Source: Hsuehochloa calcarea
Lineage: Eukaryota > Streptophyta > Magnoliopsida > Poales > Poaceae
Length of the DNA: 64,000 nt
Direction: 5' to 3'
NCBI GenBank assembly: GCA_036346395.1
Contig: CM070604.1
Location: 35,801,662-35,865,661, forward strand
A program made the position numbers and the translations under genes. Below, piece after piece: positions 11,801 through 22,515 of the stretch (position 1 is its first letter; each line of letters opens with the position of its first letter). The notes beneath the pieces are model-generated. The model saw only the letters and a program-made list of their open reading frames with translations. It did no database searches and was not told where the DNA came from.

Positions 11801-12006
11801 TAACCGATCCGGCAAATAAGAAGCGTCACGTAGTTCTTAATAGAAAAAGGAGGATTGTCGGAGTTGAGAATGTAGTGGACGAGGAAGAATACAATCAATT
11901 TGACGAGTTGCCACCTTTCGGAGACGGCATCAGGCTCGAGGAAGAACCCAGTGAGGAAGCTAGCTATATGTGCGTCGATCATCATGAAGGGCTATATTTT
12001 AATTAA
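8838..12006 (+). pseudogene. TNP2-like CACTA transposase, frameshifted
   Basis: This is the catalytic transposase (TNPD/TNP2 family), which cuts the element ends in the nucleus. The order of domains is complete. A transposase-associated domain lies at about 8838-9080 (DYINGVVAF, then GFQKGYTCWT). The main Transposase_21 region follows: PLFPGCKPEYT, NSWSDKSF, HACPNDCILYRKEY with a C-x2-C pair, STDGMNPFG near 9810, then VYLAPLLEDLVTLWNEGV and CTINDFPALGN. Next come DVMHERRMHV (10451-10480) and KTKDGVNARRDLVDM. A DUF4218-like block (YMGILKSYV, 11057) and a DUF4216-like block (11550-11910; YGQIEEIWEIDY, FRCRWV, RRIVGVENVVDEEEY) end the gene. Several small shifts and stops break it, so no single frame covers it. 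Some may be read errors. An intron structure was not resolved. Confidence 0.85.
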
Positions 12007-12539
12007 GAATTTACTCCATTGTAATTAACTAATTTATTCCATTGTCATGTGTTAATGTGTTATGGACTTATGATCTTTAAATTGATAACAAAATGTGGAT
12101 GTTCCTTGGTTCGAGTGATACAGTCGACTACAGGATTGTAGATATCACATTTCTTTCTTTTTATTCTTTTTCATCCACATCAGTTTAAATCCTACGTAGC
12201 AGAGTCTATAGACAGATAATGTAAATTTATTGTACATGATCTAAGTCTAGCATAATTTTATTGTGTGTATAAAGGCTACTAGTACATCGTGTGATCCCGC
12301 TATCTTTGCTCTCTTCGTTGAGACAAGGCATGAGGCACGATCATTTTGGGGTACCTCTGAATGAGCACGAAACATGTATAATTTTGTCGGTTGAAAATGA
12401 GAAGATCGCGTGTGATCCTCAGAGAAGTAATTTAGACCTTGTACCCTCCCACCACTATCGATGGTATTACAGAGTTTAATCTTGCCACATTCTTCATAAG
12501 CGATTGATTAATATTCTGTAGCCCATCAAAGAATTGAAA

Positions 12540-12892
12540 TGAAGGAACCGACAGTGATGTTTCAACATCACGACAGTTCTTAAATAGAACCGTCTGTGAT
12601 GTTGAATTTCTTATAAGGTAGGACCGATCGGGATCTCCTCTCAGATCGGCTCTAACCCTGTCGGTCGACCTCTGCGCCGCCTCCTCCCCGACCCCCGCGC
12701 CTCCCAGACCCGGCCACCTCCGCCACCGGCGCCTCCTCCTCCCGACCCGGCTCCTCCCGACCCGGCCACCTCCGCCACCGGCGCCCTCCTCCCAGGCCGG
12801 CCGCCTCATGCCACCGCCCCTCCTCCCGACCCGGCGCCTCCCCGACCCCGCCACCTCGCCACCGCCACCGCTCGGTAAGTCCTCCCATCCAC
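12540..12892 (+). promoter_or_regulatory. internal CACTA subterminal-like and GC-rich leader block
   Basis: AATAGAACCGTCTGTGATG near 12584 matches the motif at the element's left end (8088-8106), and the following TATAAGG and GC-rich CCTCCT-type leader copy the layout after 8110. It may be a second internal promoter for the downstream gene, or the scar of an older nested CACTA end. Confidence 0.45.
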
Positions 12893-13960
12893 CGCCACTG
12901 CTCGGTCCAAGGTAAACCACATGACTAGACAACCTATGGAAGAAAAACACCAAAGAAAAAAAATTAGTTGAGGCCTATTATTCATCCAAACCCCAAAAGA
13001 AAATTTATTCCACAGGAATCGGCTCAATACAACATCCGAATCTTGGAGGTATTCCTACGATCCGTAGGCAAAATAAGCAAATTTCCACCGATTAAAGCAA
13101 AATGACATCGATATTATCTACTAAGATACAAGAGAAAAGATAATGAAAAACATCAACAAAATGGGCACTATGGTAATAGCCAATATTTCTCAAAATGAAC
13201 CAAGATTATAAATATTTAGATAGGGCACAGTGGTAATGGCAAATGCTATCCATCTTGACATTGGACAATATATTTGATAGAATAAAGGAAAATATTGAAT
13301 GATTAGCATGCCAACAATAAACAACCGTCAATAAAGTAGTTATGCCCGTAAGTGTTTAAAAGAGCAGCAATAGGAATTGAAATGTGCGTAAATTGATCAT
13401 ATATGACAGATTTGAAACAAGTACCTTTAGAAACTACTCATCAGAATCAAGTTTCTTACGAATCGCACTTTGACATCCGACAAAGCCTCGCCATCAAGAA
13501 TAAGGAAGAAGAAAGGTTCTCCATAGTATTGAACGTCTTTGCAGAGATAGCGATGAATTGATTTGATGACAACAATAACTCCCGAATCATACATATATTA
13601 TCTATGTAGAAGAAGTTTAGCTTGCCGAGCTTTTCGAGAAAGTTGAAACGGCAAGGACTTGGCTTTTGGTGGGATGGTGTACAAAAGTCCTCAATTTCAG
13701 GGTTATTTACCCCCAAAAAAATGACATAGTGTATAATGCCTCGATACCATGACATAGAAAAGCCCTCCCTACTTTTGATTTCTCTTGTTGAAGGGTTCTC
13801 CGAGTCCCGATTGCTATTTGCGATTATCGCTTGAGTGCATCTGCTTTTGAGAGCTCCTTTTGTACTCCAACAAGGTGCTTTCGATTCAACCCGAAAGTCT
13901 ATCGTTTTTGTACTCTTGCTTGCAAGTACCATTTTATTGTTCGGGGAAAATATAATGAAA
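12893..13960 (-). pseudogene. captured UBP12/13-like ubiquitin protease gene fragment
   Basis: On the minus strand several separate stretches match, in order, the C-terminal part of plant UBP12/UBP13 (USP7-like deubiquitinases): about 13700-13625, LKLRTFVHHPTKSQV; about 13585-13424, VIKSIHRY, then YYGEPFFFLILDGEALSDVK; about 13088-13005, WKFAYFAYGS, then EYLQDSDVVLSRF; about 12940-12895, SHVVYLG. The stretch at 13424 ends AAG before GTACTTG, a normal splice donor, so intron sequence is kept and genomic DNA rather than cDNA was captured. The catalytic UCH domain and MATH domain are absent, and stops and shifts prevent a product. It lies antisense to both transposon genes. Recognition is from memory of the family, without alignment. 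Confidence 0.7.
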
Positions 13961-14690
13961 CTTCCTTGAGGTTTTCATTTCTCTTGTTGTGCAACCTTAG
14001 TTCACATATTTATACAGGAGATTTGTTCCAAGTAGTTTTTAAGATTATTTTTAACTCAAAGCACCTATTCAAAGAAAATCCTTAAGCCATATGGCACACA
14101 AATATACAATCTTGCAAACTTTCTTGAGATTCCAAGAAGCCGACGTTGATGGCTTATCCATATAAACCCCAAAAGCTAGCTTTTGAAGAGACCACTACAG
14201 CCAAACAGTCAAGTTATCAACACATGGACAGTATATAAGACTCGAGCAAGCATACTATTGTTGAATAGGCATTCCAATCACTATCTTGGTGTTCCTCAAC
14301 CCCTTCCATTGTCATGGCATACCTTTTTTTCCAGCATAGATTTGCTTAAGTAAATTAGCAATAATGAAATGTCCACCCCTCGCAAACCTCACCAGGCAGA
14401 ATGATGAAAACCTATGGAAGTAAGACGGTGCCGATTTACTAGTTTGGCCTAGGTATCATGGGTATCCGGTCTTCGACTAATGGGTTAGCCTAGGTGACTT
14501 GAAAACCAAGATGCCTTAACCTAGGTTGGTGTGGGTAGTCTCGATACTTAGGGTGCCGCCTAATCTGGGTAAACCTGGGAACCGTGATGATTCTTATGGT
14601 ACACTGACGTCAATTTATTTTATTTTACTCTGAGATGGCAAACGTTGATTATATTTGTTTATATTTTTTGTGCAATTTCCCATATATTAT
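13961..14690. other. CACTA interior without recognised gene
   Basis: AT-rich sequence between the captured fragment and the second element gene. It may contain more upstream intron or exon of the captured gene on the minus strand, but I cannot identify it. Confidence 0.35.
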
Positions 14691-14741
14691 ATACTATGTA
14701 ATAATTGTGTACGTAACTTATATAGATAGCAAGTAAGCGAG

Positions 14742-17672
14742 ATGGCAGAGGCACCGTCTTCGCCGCCGTCATCGACGTCGCCAAATGCGTCTGGATCTCC
14801 GATCAAGGTGGTACGCAGGCGAGAAGGCAGAGGAATATCCAAATTGCCCTCGGGCCGCATGACGATCACGGAGGTCAGTGACGTCGGGATCCCGCTGAGT
14901 CCCAAGAAAGCAGCTGCGAGATTCCGGACCGTCTGCAGGGTACTTGTAAGGAACGGGTCCCCATAACCACCCCAACCCGAAGTGTCCGACGGATGTACAG
15001 AGAGACCGGTTGTGGTGAGCTTTACCTCGTTCACTTTCCCCGGCGGCACCAGACACGCAGTGTGCGATGGCACGCGCCGCCGCGATGTGCCACGCGGGAG
15101 AACCTTCAAGAGCACGCTTGTCACGCAATATGTGAACACCGGTGGACGCCCTTCACGGTATCCTTTCTTGTCGCGGGATACATGGGATGCATTCGTGCGG
15201 ATGAAGACGACGGCCGAATTTCAGAGCAAAGTGCGGCGCCTGAGCTCTCCAGCCCAAAACACTCACCCCATAAACTCAAGACCGCTGGTACGCGAGTAAA
15301 GCCACGAAGTGGGCGGCGGAGGACGAGACCATTGCCGACCGCTTGTTGGGATCTCGACGAAGCGCGCGAGCCCGTTAAGAGCGAGGGCATCGGCCACGTC
15401 TTGGCGAAGATCTCTTTCGCAAACCAGTGCAGAGCGAGGCGGTGTCCCAACGCTCGTAAATATGTCGAACCACTTAATTGTTAATAAGTCCATAACTTCA
15501 TGGTGTCTATAATAACATGATGTCCTCTTGCAGGAAGCATTGACTTCCGCATCTTCCCAAGGTTCCCTCGAAGTGGACAGGGAGAAGGATGTACTATCTA
15601 CGGCCCTGGGAAACAAGGAGCACCCGGGTCGAACGTGAGGCGTTGGGGTTTACGTACCTTGGAGGGATGGATTCTCACACGACTCCGCCACATATAGGAG
15701 TAGGAAGAGATCTAAGGACCAAGACGACGCTTCACCGAACATGTCATTATTGAAAATTTCAAGGACAAATAACAAGTTTACGTAACCAAGTAAATGAACT
15801 CATGAGGCGCAAGCCGCCTCGTTAATTTGGGAGCAAGTCCTCCTCAACATCGGAGTAGCGTCGCGTCCACATAATTCGGACATGACGACGCAATTACCGA
15901 TCGACGACATCGAGGTAATGTACATCTCTGGAATGCTCCAAATATAGACATATAGGACGCCTTAGCTAATTGTGTACCGTTTTGTAGGAGCCGACGCCCT
16001 GCAAGCTCCAAGTGAGGATGGTTGGGTCGATTGCTATTGAGGTCAAGGGGTATGGTGTATCCATACCAGAAGAGGCGATCAAAGACGGTGCCCGGTGGCG
16101 CAGGTTACGCCAGTGCGGTGGACATGGTACATGACAATTTCATGGCCATCCTACCGAAATTCCCCGACGAAGAAATCACAACACTAGGGATGCCGTGCAT
16201 ACTTTTATCCAAAGGCCCAAGAAGGACATCGCTCGACCTGCAGTGGACGCGATATCGCACGACCGCCGCCTCTCCAATAGGACCCTCGATGAGTCCGCCC
16301 GACCTTCGCTCGAAGCCCGCCTCATCGGTTCCGTCGAGAAGACGCCAAGGGACAAGACAAGCGTGTCACCATATCGGTCCACGAGTCATCTCCAGAGAAG
16401 ACGTATCGCAGCGCCTCGTTACGCAAATCGATATCGAAGAAGATTCAAGCGCCGCCAAGCCCGCAATACTCCCTTGATATCCGCTGGTCTCGACAAAGAA
16501 CTAACCTCGGACTAGCTTGTCAATCTTTGCATGAGTGGTACATGCGCAAGACCCAAGAGGAGGAGCCATACCGAATCGGCGTCGACACGGAGCGAGCATT
16601 TTCATCACGAGGCGGGCCACTTCGTCGTGGGCTTCGAGGACTTATTCGACCTATACAACCTAATCGCCTCGACGCCACTTCTACAATGTTGGACATCGTA
16701 AGTGTGTACAATCAATTTCTACACTCACGTGATAGCGATAAATATCACAACTCATTCCTTACGTCATGATACATTATGAAATGTGCCCGTCGAATCAACG
16801 AACCGGTGGGTTTCTCGACCCGCACGTGATCTCAGAGCAAACAATAAACCAAGACGCATCCTACGTCGAGAATTACATAAAATGGGATTGCTTGCTCAGA
16901 ACGGCAAGGAGTACATAATGGTGCCGTATAACCAGAAGTAAGTGCTTCACTACTTGCTACACAAAATTCGTTTGAACATATATAGGTTTATGACTATAGC
17001 GACATACATGAGTAGGTTCCACTGGATTCTTGTGATTATTGTGCCAAAGAGGAACATGGTATTGTACCTTGATTCTCTACTCAACAAAAACCATGACTTC
17101 ACCCTTCTTAAAGGAATACTCGAAAGGTACGATCATTTCCTCCGCACATAATTGTATTGTAGTCTTCCTTCATTTGAAATGGACGAGGATAACTTTTTGG
17201 AATCATGTAGGGCGTTCATCGGCTATGTTGCTGAGGGAGGTTTATACAAGGGAACGAGCGCCACACTAACCCACAAGATGCGATTTCCGGTACGCGATAC
17301 AACACAATAATAATATATCATACTCCGTAAATATTGCGTCTCGAACTGACTGTACCTATATATGTATATCCATTTTTGCAGTGCCGCCAGCAAAAACAAG
17401 ATCACCTATGCGCATTCTACGTATGCCATCATATGCGGCTATTGATTAATTCCACGACACACGATCCCCAGGTAGGTCAATCTCGCTATAGTTATTTTCT
17501 AATTATAAATTTAAATATATATTCTTACTACTTTACTCTTGCTAGCGACATGACTTGAACCTAGAGTTAAAAGCACTCGTAAGAATGAGGTCACACATGT
17601 TCGAGGGTTGCTCTGCAGCTTCATCAAGTCGGAAATCGTTAACCCCGACGGAGAGTTTCACGTCGTCGACTA
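14742..17672 (+). pseudogene. second CACTA gene with Ulp1-like (C48) protease domain, frameshifted
   Basis: The N-terminal part (14742-15290) carries the second-protein pattern of grass CACTA elements: a Ser/Pro-rich leader, GRMTITEVSDVGIPLSPKKA, a VLVRNGSP stretch, YVNTGG, DTWDAFVRMKTTAEFQ. A middle block follows intron-like sequence (acceptor near 15988, then TPCKLQV and FIQRPKKDI). The C-terminal block resembles Ulp1/SENP cysteine proteases: FHWILVIIVP with His at 17020-17022, YLDSL with Asp at 17071-17073, and QKQDHLCAFYVC with Cys at 17409-17411. These are the His-Asp-(Gln)-Cys positions of that family, whose members cleave SUMO-like conjugates. Frames change several times, so no intact product is visible. 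Confidence 0.7.
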
Positions 17673-17907
17673 GTTGTAATTGATTCAATATTGTAACTCA
17701 CTTTGACTAGTTGTAATTCAATTTGTAACTCTAGCGACAATACTTCAAACATTCTTTTTTAATTGATTTTGAGTTAAATGAACACTTTGAGTTGTCAACA
17801 ATAATCTGTGATGTAGCCAAGCTTTACGCTTGTTTGTTTTCAGAGGGCATGGCTAGCAATTCCTGAGGCTAGTTGAAAATACGACAAAAACTAGTTACTG
17901 GAAGGAC

Positions 17908-18163
17908 ATATCACAGACGGTTTAAACCAAGAACCGTCTGTGATATGCAAGCCTCACAGACGGTTCTTAGCTCAAACCGTCTGTGATACTTCAGTATCAC
18001 AGACGGTTTTTTAATAGAACCGTCTGTGTTAAACTTATCACAGACGGTTGAAAAACCGTCTGTGATAACCGCCTGTTATCACAGACATAAAATTTCAGAC
18101 GGTTCAAAAACCGTCTGTGATGACGGTTCCGAACCGTCTGTGATAAGGTTTTCTGTAGTAGTG
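17908..18163 (-). repeat. right terminal and subterminal region of the CACTA
   Basis: About ten copies of CACAGACGGTT or its complement are packed into 250 bp, alternating in orientation, ahead of the TIR at 18147-18163. This is denser than at the left end. Confidence 0.9.
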
Positions 18164-21100
18164 CAAGATACAGTGGAAAGCAAAAGTACTAAGTTAGATC
18201 ACACGATTCGCCACAGGAAATTGTTAGGGGGATAGCCTAGTCGTCCAAGTTATCGTCCTCCTTCTAATACTCTTCTCCTGATCAACAATTTATTAAGCGA
18301 TGTGAGTACAAAGAAATGTACTCTGCAAGTTACACCCAATAACAGATATAATGCATGCATGGTAATGTCAAGGGAAGGCTTATATGACTATTTTGCACAA
18401 AGCTACATTTTCCAGTTGAAATACACTTACTAAGTTCCAAGGCATTCTATCTTGTACTAAAAGTTGAACTTTTATTTTGATTCATCAATTCTCAAGTGTA
18501 GGATAAATATCTATACACAAATGGTGAAGGATTGCCCACTTACACCAGGCTTTCTGCCCAACTTTTCCAATTGGATAAACTATCCAAAAAATATTTGCCA
18601 GATTTATTTTTAAAACAAAACCAAAGTCTAACTTTGAGTGGCTTTGCTCAGCATGTCCATGATTGTAAGCACAGCTATTCGAATAGTTTTTAACACTCTG
18701 CAGAGGTTGTACAACTTTACCCACAAGAGATAATTAACTTATAATATCCGTTTGACACACTACCGAAGGTGTGCGACTAAGTCATTATCACAAGGCTTTT
18801 ACAATACGTCATCTTACCGTAGTCCCGCCTCGTTAAGGTTTTGCTTTCTTTGTATAGAAACCCGCCGAATTTAAGCCCCCTTTTACGCCATGTGGGAATA
18901 CAAAAAAGTAGGTCATAAAGACACCAACGCAACCAGATGGTACGACCACGGTGAAATATTGCAAATTATTTATCCTAGTTCTGCCCACACAGGACATGTG
19001 GTAGTACAATATGGCTTTGTAAGATGCGGCTCGAAGATCGGTCCTTAACTGACTTGGGCGACTTTCCAAAATAAACCCCGGTCATCTATCATAGAAATGA
19101 CTCGATCTCGTGCATAAACCTGCACCAACCAACATCCATTTCGCCCAGATTTAAACCAACTTTTATTTATTTTCTAAGTTAAATTATTTGCTAAAAATTC
19201 TATAGTAAATACAATATCATAGCCTCATTTTAATCATGACTGGATAATTTGGCTAAATTCCTCACATCAAGATTTTTTGTCTAAGTTTTGACTAAACATA
19301 ATTTTCTAATATGTTCTAGTCATACTAGCGTACCAACTAGATTTTCCACTAAGGTGACAAGGGAATGACAACTTCAAATTCAACATTGGATGTACAACGG
19401 TAACAGAATTAATTAATAATTTAAAACAGGAATTTAAGTTACTAGAATATAAATAAGCATGCAATAATAGTTTAAAATAGAATTAAAATAATTTTAAATA
19501 CTGGGCTCAAATATGATCAAAGGATGTAACTTTCCTTACTCGTATGCTTGAGGATCTAACTCTTCAAAAAGAATCAGTTTTCCCAGAGTCAAAATCTACA
19601 CGCGAAAATGAGCTAAATTAAAATAATATTCAAATGAACTCCATATTGAATAATTATAGGGTAGATAGCTAGATCTTGATTTTAGATGAATTTAGAAATT
19701 TGAATCACTTGAATCGGAGCTTGAACGAATGAGAACAGACTCTTAGAAGTTTTGAAATCACATGAAATGATGAAATGGAAATTTCTGGAATTTAGGAATT
19801 ATCTTTTCCGAAGGAAATCGAATTAATGTGTCATGCTGATGTTAGCACACGAATTTCATTTCAGCTGGATTTATTTTTCAACTGAAAAATGCTGGAGCCA
19901 CTGACATGTGGGTGTCCATGGACCGGGTCCACCACTCGGTCAAAGGGTCCACCGTAGACCCAGTTCACAAAAACAGGGGCGGTTGATGCGTGCGCTGACG
20001 CGGCTCCACGCGACTGCCACATAGGCATAGATGCTGAGCTGGCGCACACGTGGCCCTATGTGGCTGCGATGACGGTGACACGCACGACGACCAATGGTTG
20101 CCGGTGTTTGGCAGCGCAGCGGCGGCCAGCGAAGGTAAACAAAAGAGAGGATCGTCGACGACGAAGCTCGGGTAAAGGCAGCGTGGCAATTCCGGTGGAG
20201 CTCTGGTGAGGAGGAGGGAGGCGTGGGGTAAAACATGGAGGCGCAGTGCCGAGGGTGGCGATGGATAACCAAGGAGGGCGGTGCAATCGCCGGAAAAGGA
20301 GCTCCAGCCGCAAGGCTTTGACGGCGAAAAGCGACGAGGATAGGGGAAGAGGGGAGATGAGAGTGAGGGGGTGGAGAGAGGAGGAAGAGGCGCACGTGGT
20401 GACACGGTTGGCACAGCCCAAGGGTGATCGGAGGTGGAGGTGGGGCGAGGGGGCGGCGCGGTCAAAGCCGGAGAAGAAAGAGGGGGAGGTGGCGGTGAGC
20501 TCCGGGTGCAGGGATAGGAGAAGGAGAGGGGGACGGAGAGAGAAAGGTGCGGGGAGGTCCTGTGCAAGATTTTATAGGAGGAGAGGGAGGTGAGTGGTGG
20601 CACCGGGCAAGCGGCGGGACCGCGGGCTGTGGCGCACGTGCAAGCGGGATGGGGTGCTATGGGAGCGGAGGCGGTGCGGCGACCCGTGGCGAGCGGAAGG
20701 GCCGATGTGGCATGCGAAGAAGGAGGTGAGGTGGCGAGCGGGGCGGCGTGGCACTCGGGAGAGAGGGCGTGGTGCACGGCGAGCCGGGGAAGAAGGAGGA
20801 GGGAGGAGGAGGCCAGGTGGGGTTGGCTGGCGGTGAAAGGGAGAAGGGAGGGAGAGGCTACCGGCCGAGCTCGGGAGGAACTGGGCCAAAAAATGGGCCG
20901 CACATGTGGGGAAATGGACCGTGTCGGGAGAGTTTCGGCCCAAGAGTTTTTTTGGATTTTTTGGATTTAATGATTTCAGAAATTGAATTAATACATTTTA
21001 TGATTTTAGAAAATAGTAAATTGAGTCCAAAAAATCTAGAAAAATACACATAAATTCCTTGAATCATTTTGATATTAATAAAATTATTTCCAACTCAACA

Positions 21101-21234
21101 TTAGTATTTTAATTTTGTAAATAAATTATTTTGTCTTTAAAATAAATAGGGAAAACCTGTTTAAAATCCAGAAAATTCAAAGAAAATAATTATATTTTTA
21201 TTTTTATCTGGGAATAAAAATTTGGGCTGTTACA

Positions 21235-22515
21235 ACCTCTGCTGCAGCCGTCTGCCACCCTGTGAAGAATGCGTGGGTGGACCAAGGAGGAGGAGGAGGC
21301 AACAGAGGGAAGACACGACAGCAGCGCTGCAGAGAGGAGGGGTCGCAACCAGGATGGAGGAGAAGGGGAGGGTGAGGGGAGGAGGTGCGGAGGTCGAGCG
21401 AGGAAGAGGACGTGCCGCGAGCGCGCGGGGAGGGGTGTGTATCTAGGACACCGTCCAACGCTAGGAGGAGCGGTGAGTTCTTGGAAAGCGAGGAGGCCCG
21501 GGGACGGTCGATCATGGATAGCGGTGACGATGGAGGTCCCCGGCCCAACCTCTCCCTCTCCTACCCACTCTAAACCACCACCGCCAACCACGCTCCACAT
21601 CCCTAGAGAGGGAGGGAGCGGAGACGGTTGGGGAGGGAGATCGAGGGGGCGACGGGTAAGGAAGAGGGAGGGATCGTCGGCGTTGGTGGAGAGGGGAGGG
21701 GATTGAAGGGAGGGGAGGCGTTGAGGCGACAACTGGGGAGGGAGACCGATAGGGTGGCGGGGGAGGAAGAGGGAGGGAGGAAGAGGGAGGGAGTGACGAC
21801 AGCTGGGGAGGGAGATCGAGGGGGCAGCGGGGGAGGAGGGAGGGACCGACGGCACTGGCAAAGAGACGAGGAGATGGAAGGGAGGTGAGGAGAGGCACCG
21901 AGGGGCGGCTGGGGAGGGAGATTGAAAGGGTGACGGGGGAGGGAGCGACAACAGCTGGGGAGGGAGATCGAGCGGGTAGAGGGAAGGAAGAGGGCGGGAC
22001 CGACGCCACTAGTAGAGAGGACAAGGGAATGGAAGCGGTTGCTGGGGAGGGAGACCGAGAGGGTGATAGGGGAGGAAGAGGGAGGTGCCAAGGCGGATGA
22101 GGTAGGAGAATGAGGGGACGACAGGGGAGGAAGGGGTGAGGCACGACGAGGCAGCTAGAGGCGTGTGGGAAAGAGGAGGCAGCGAGGTGGGCCGGAGGCG
22201 AGGCTGCGCGAGTCAAGGAGAGTGGAGGCATACAGCAGCGAGGAGGCAGAGAAGATGGTGCCACTACCAAGGGGGTGCTGGGGAACAAATGGGCGGGCGC
22301 CAGGTGGGAACGCGTGGTGTTCAGCTAGGATAGGGCTTCGACCCCTGCCCGTGGGCACACGATCCAATCGAACGACCCGAAGCCGATTAGACACTATCAG
22401 ATGGCGGACGATTTGCTGGTGACGTAGACCACCCTAGCGATGGCCCTTTCCACTGGCTATTAATTATAGTAATATATTGTATGCTTGTTTGCTAATATTT
22501 TTGGGTGTGCCTAGG
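21235..22515. repeat. purine-rich degenerate minisatellite region
   Basis: The plus strand is overwhelmingly G and A. A core GGGGAGGGAGATCGAGGGGG recurs with variation at about 21630, 21735, 21805, 21911, 21957 and 22044, at irregular 46-108 bp spacing. Long open frames occur on both strands, especially Pro/Ser-rich ones on the minus strand, but they only reflect the composition. Confidence 0.6.

Larger units (their letters stand above)
7897..18163 (+). mobile_element. complete CACTA (En/Spm) transposon, 10.27 kb
   Basis: The left end reads CACTACTACAAAAGAGGC and the right end, on the minus strand, CACTACTACAGAAAACC. Both are flanked by CAA (7894-7896 and 18164-18166), the 3-bp duplication typical of the superfamily. 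Subterminal arrays of CACAGACGGTT in both orientations lie just inside each end and would bind the element's own TNPA-like protein. Inside, in order: a TNP2-like transposase, a GC-rich internal promoter-like block, an antisense captured host gene fragment and a second element gene with an Ulp1-like domain. Both element genes are frameshifted as read. Confidence 0.92.
7732..21234 (-). repeat. gypsy (Del/Tekay-type) LTR, minus strand, split by CACTA
   Basis: On the minus strand the LTR starts TGTAACAGCCC at 21234. It runs to the CACTA insertion at 18164, resumes at 7896 and ends ...GTTCGACA at 7732, followed by a degraded primer-binding site. Removing the CACTA (10,267 bp) and one 3-bp duplication leaves about 3.23 kb, the same as the other gypsy LTRs here. 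A GC-rich block (about 19950-20930) holds long but non-coding open frames on the minus strand. As a 5' LTR, its internal region should continue left of 7732 but is truncated. Confidence 0.8.

Noticed and set aside
12652..12953. Arg/Gly-rich minus-strand frames of 78-173 codons
   Set aside because: Complement of the GC-rich CACTA leader; only the short 12895-12940 part has independent meaning, as the end of the captured gene fragment.
19965..20903. 312-codon open frame on the minus strand (Pro/Ser/Ala-rich)
   Set aside because: It lies in the GC-rich part of the gypsy LTR, has no domain, and overlaps equally long frames on the other strand; it is compositional.
21190..22288. Overlapping 253- and 258-codon Pro/Ser-rich minus-strand frames
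   Set aside because: They read the complement of the purine minisatellite; frame length follows from base composition.
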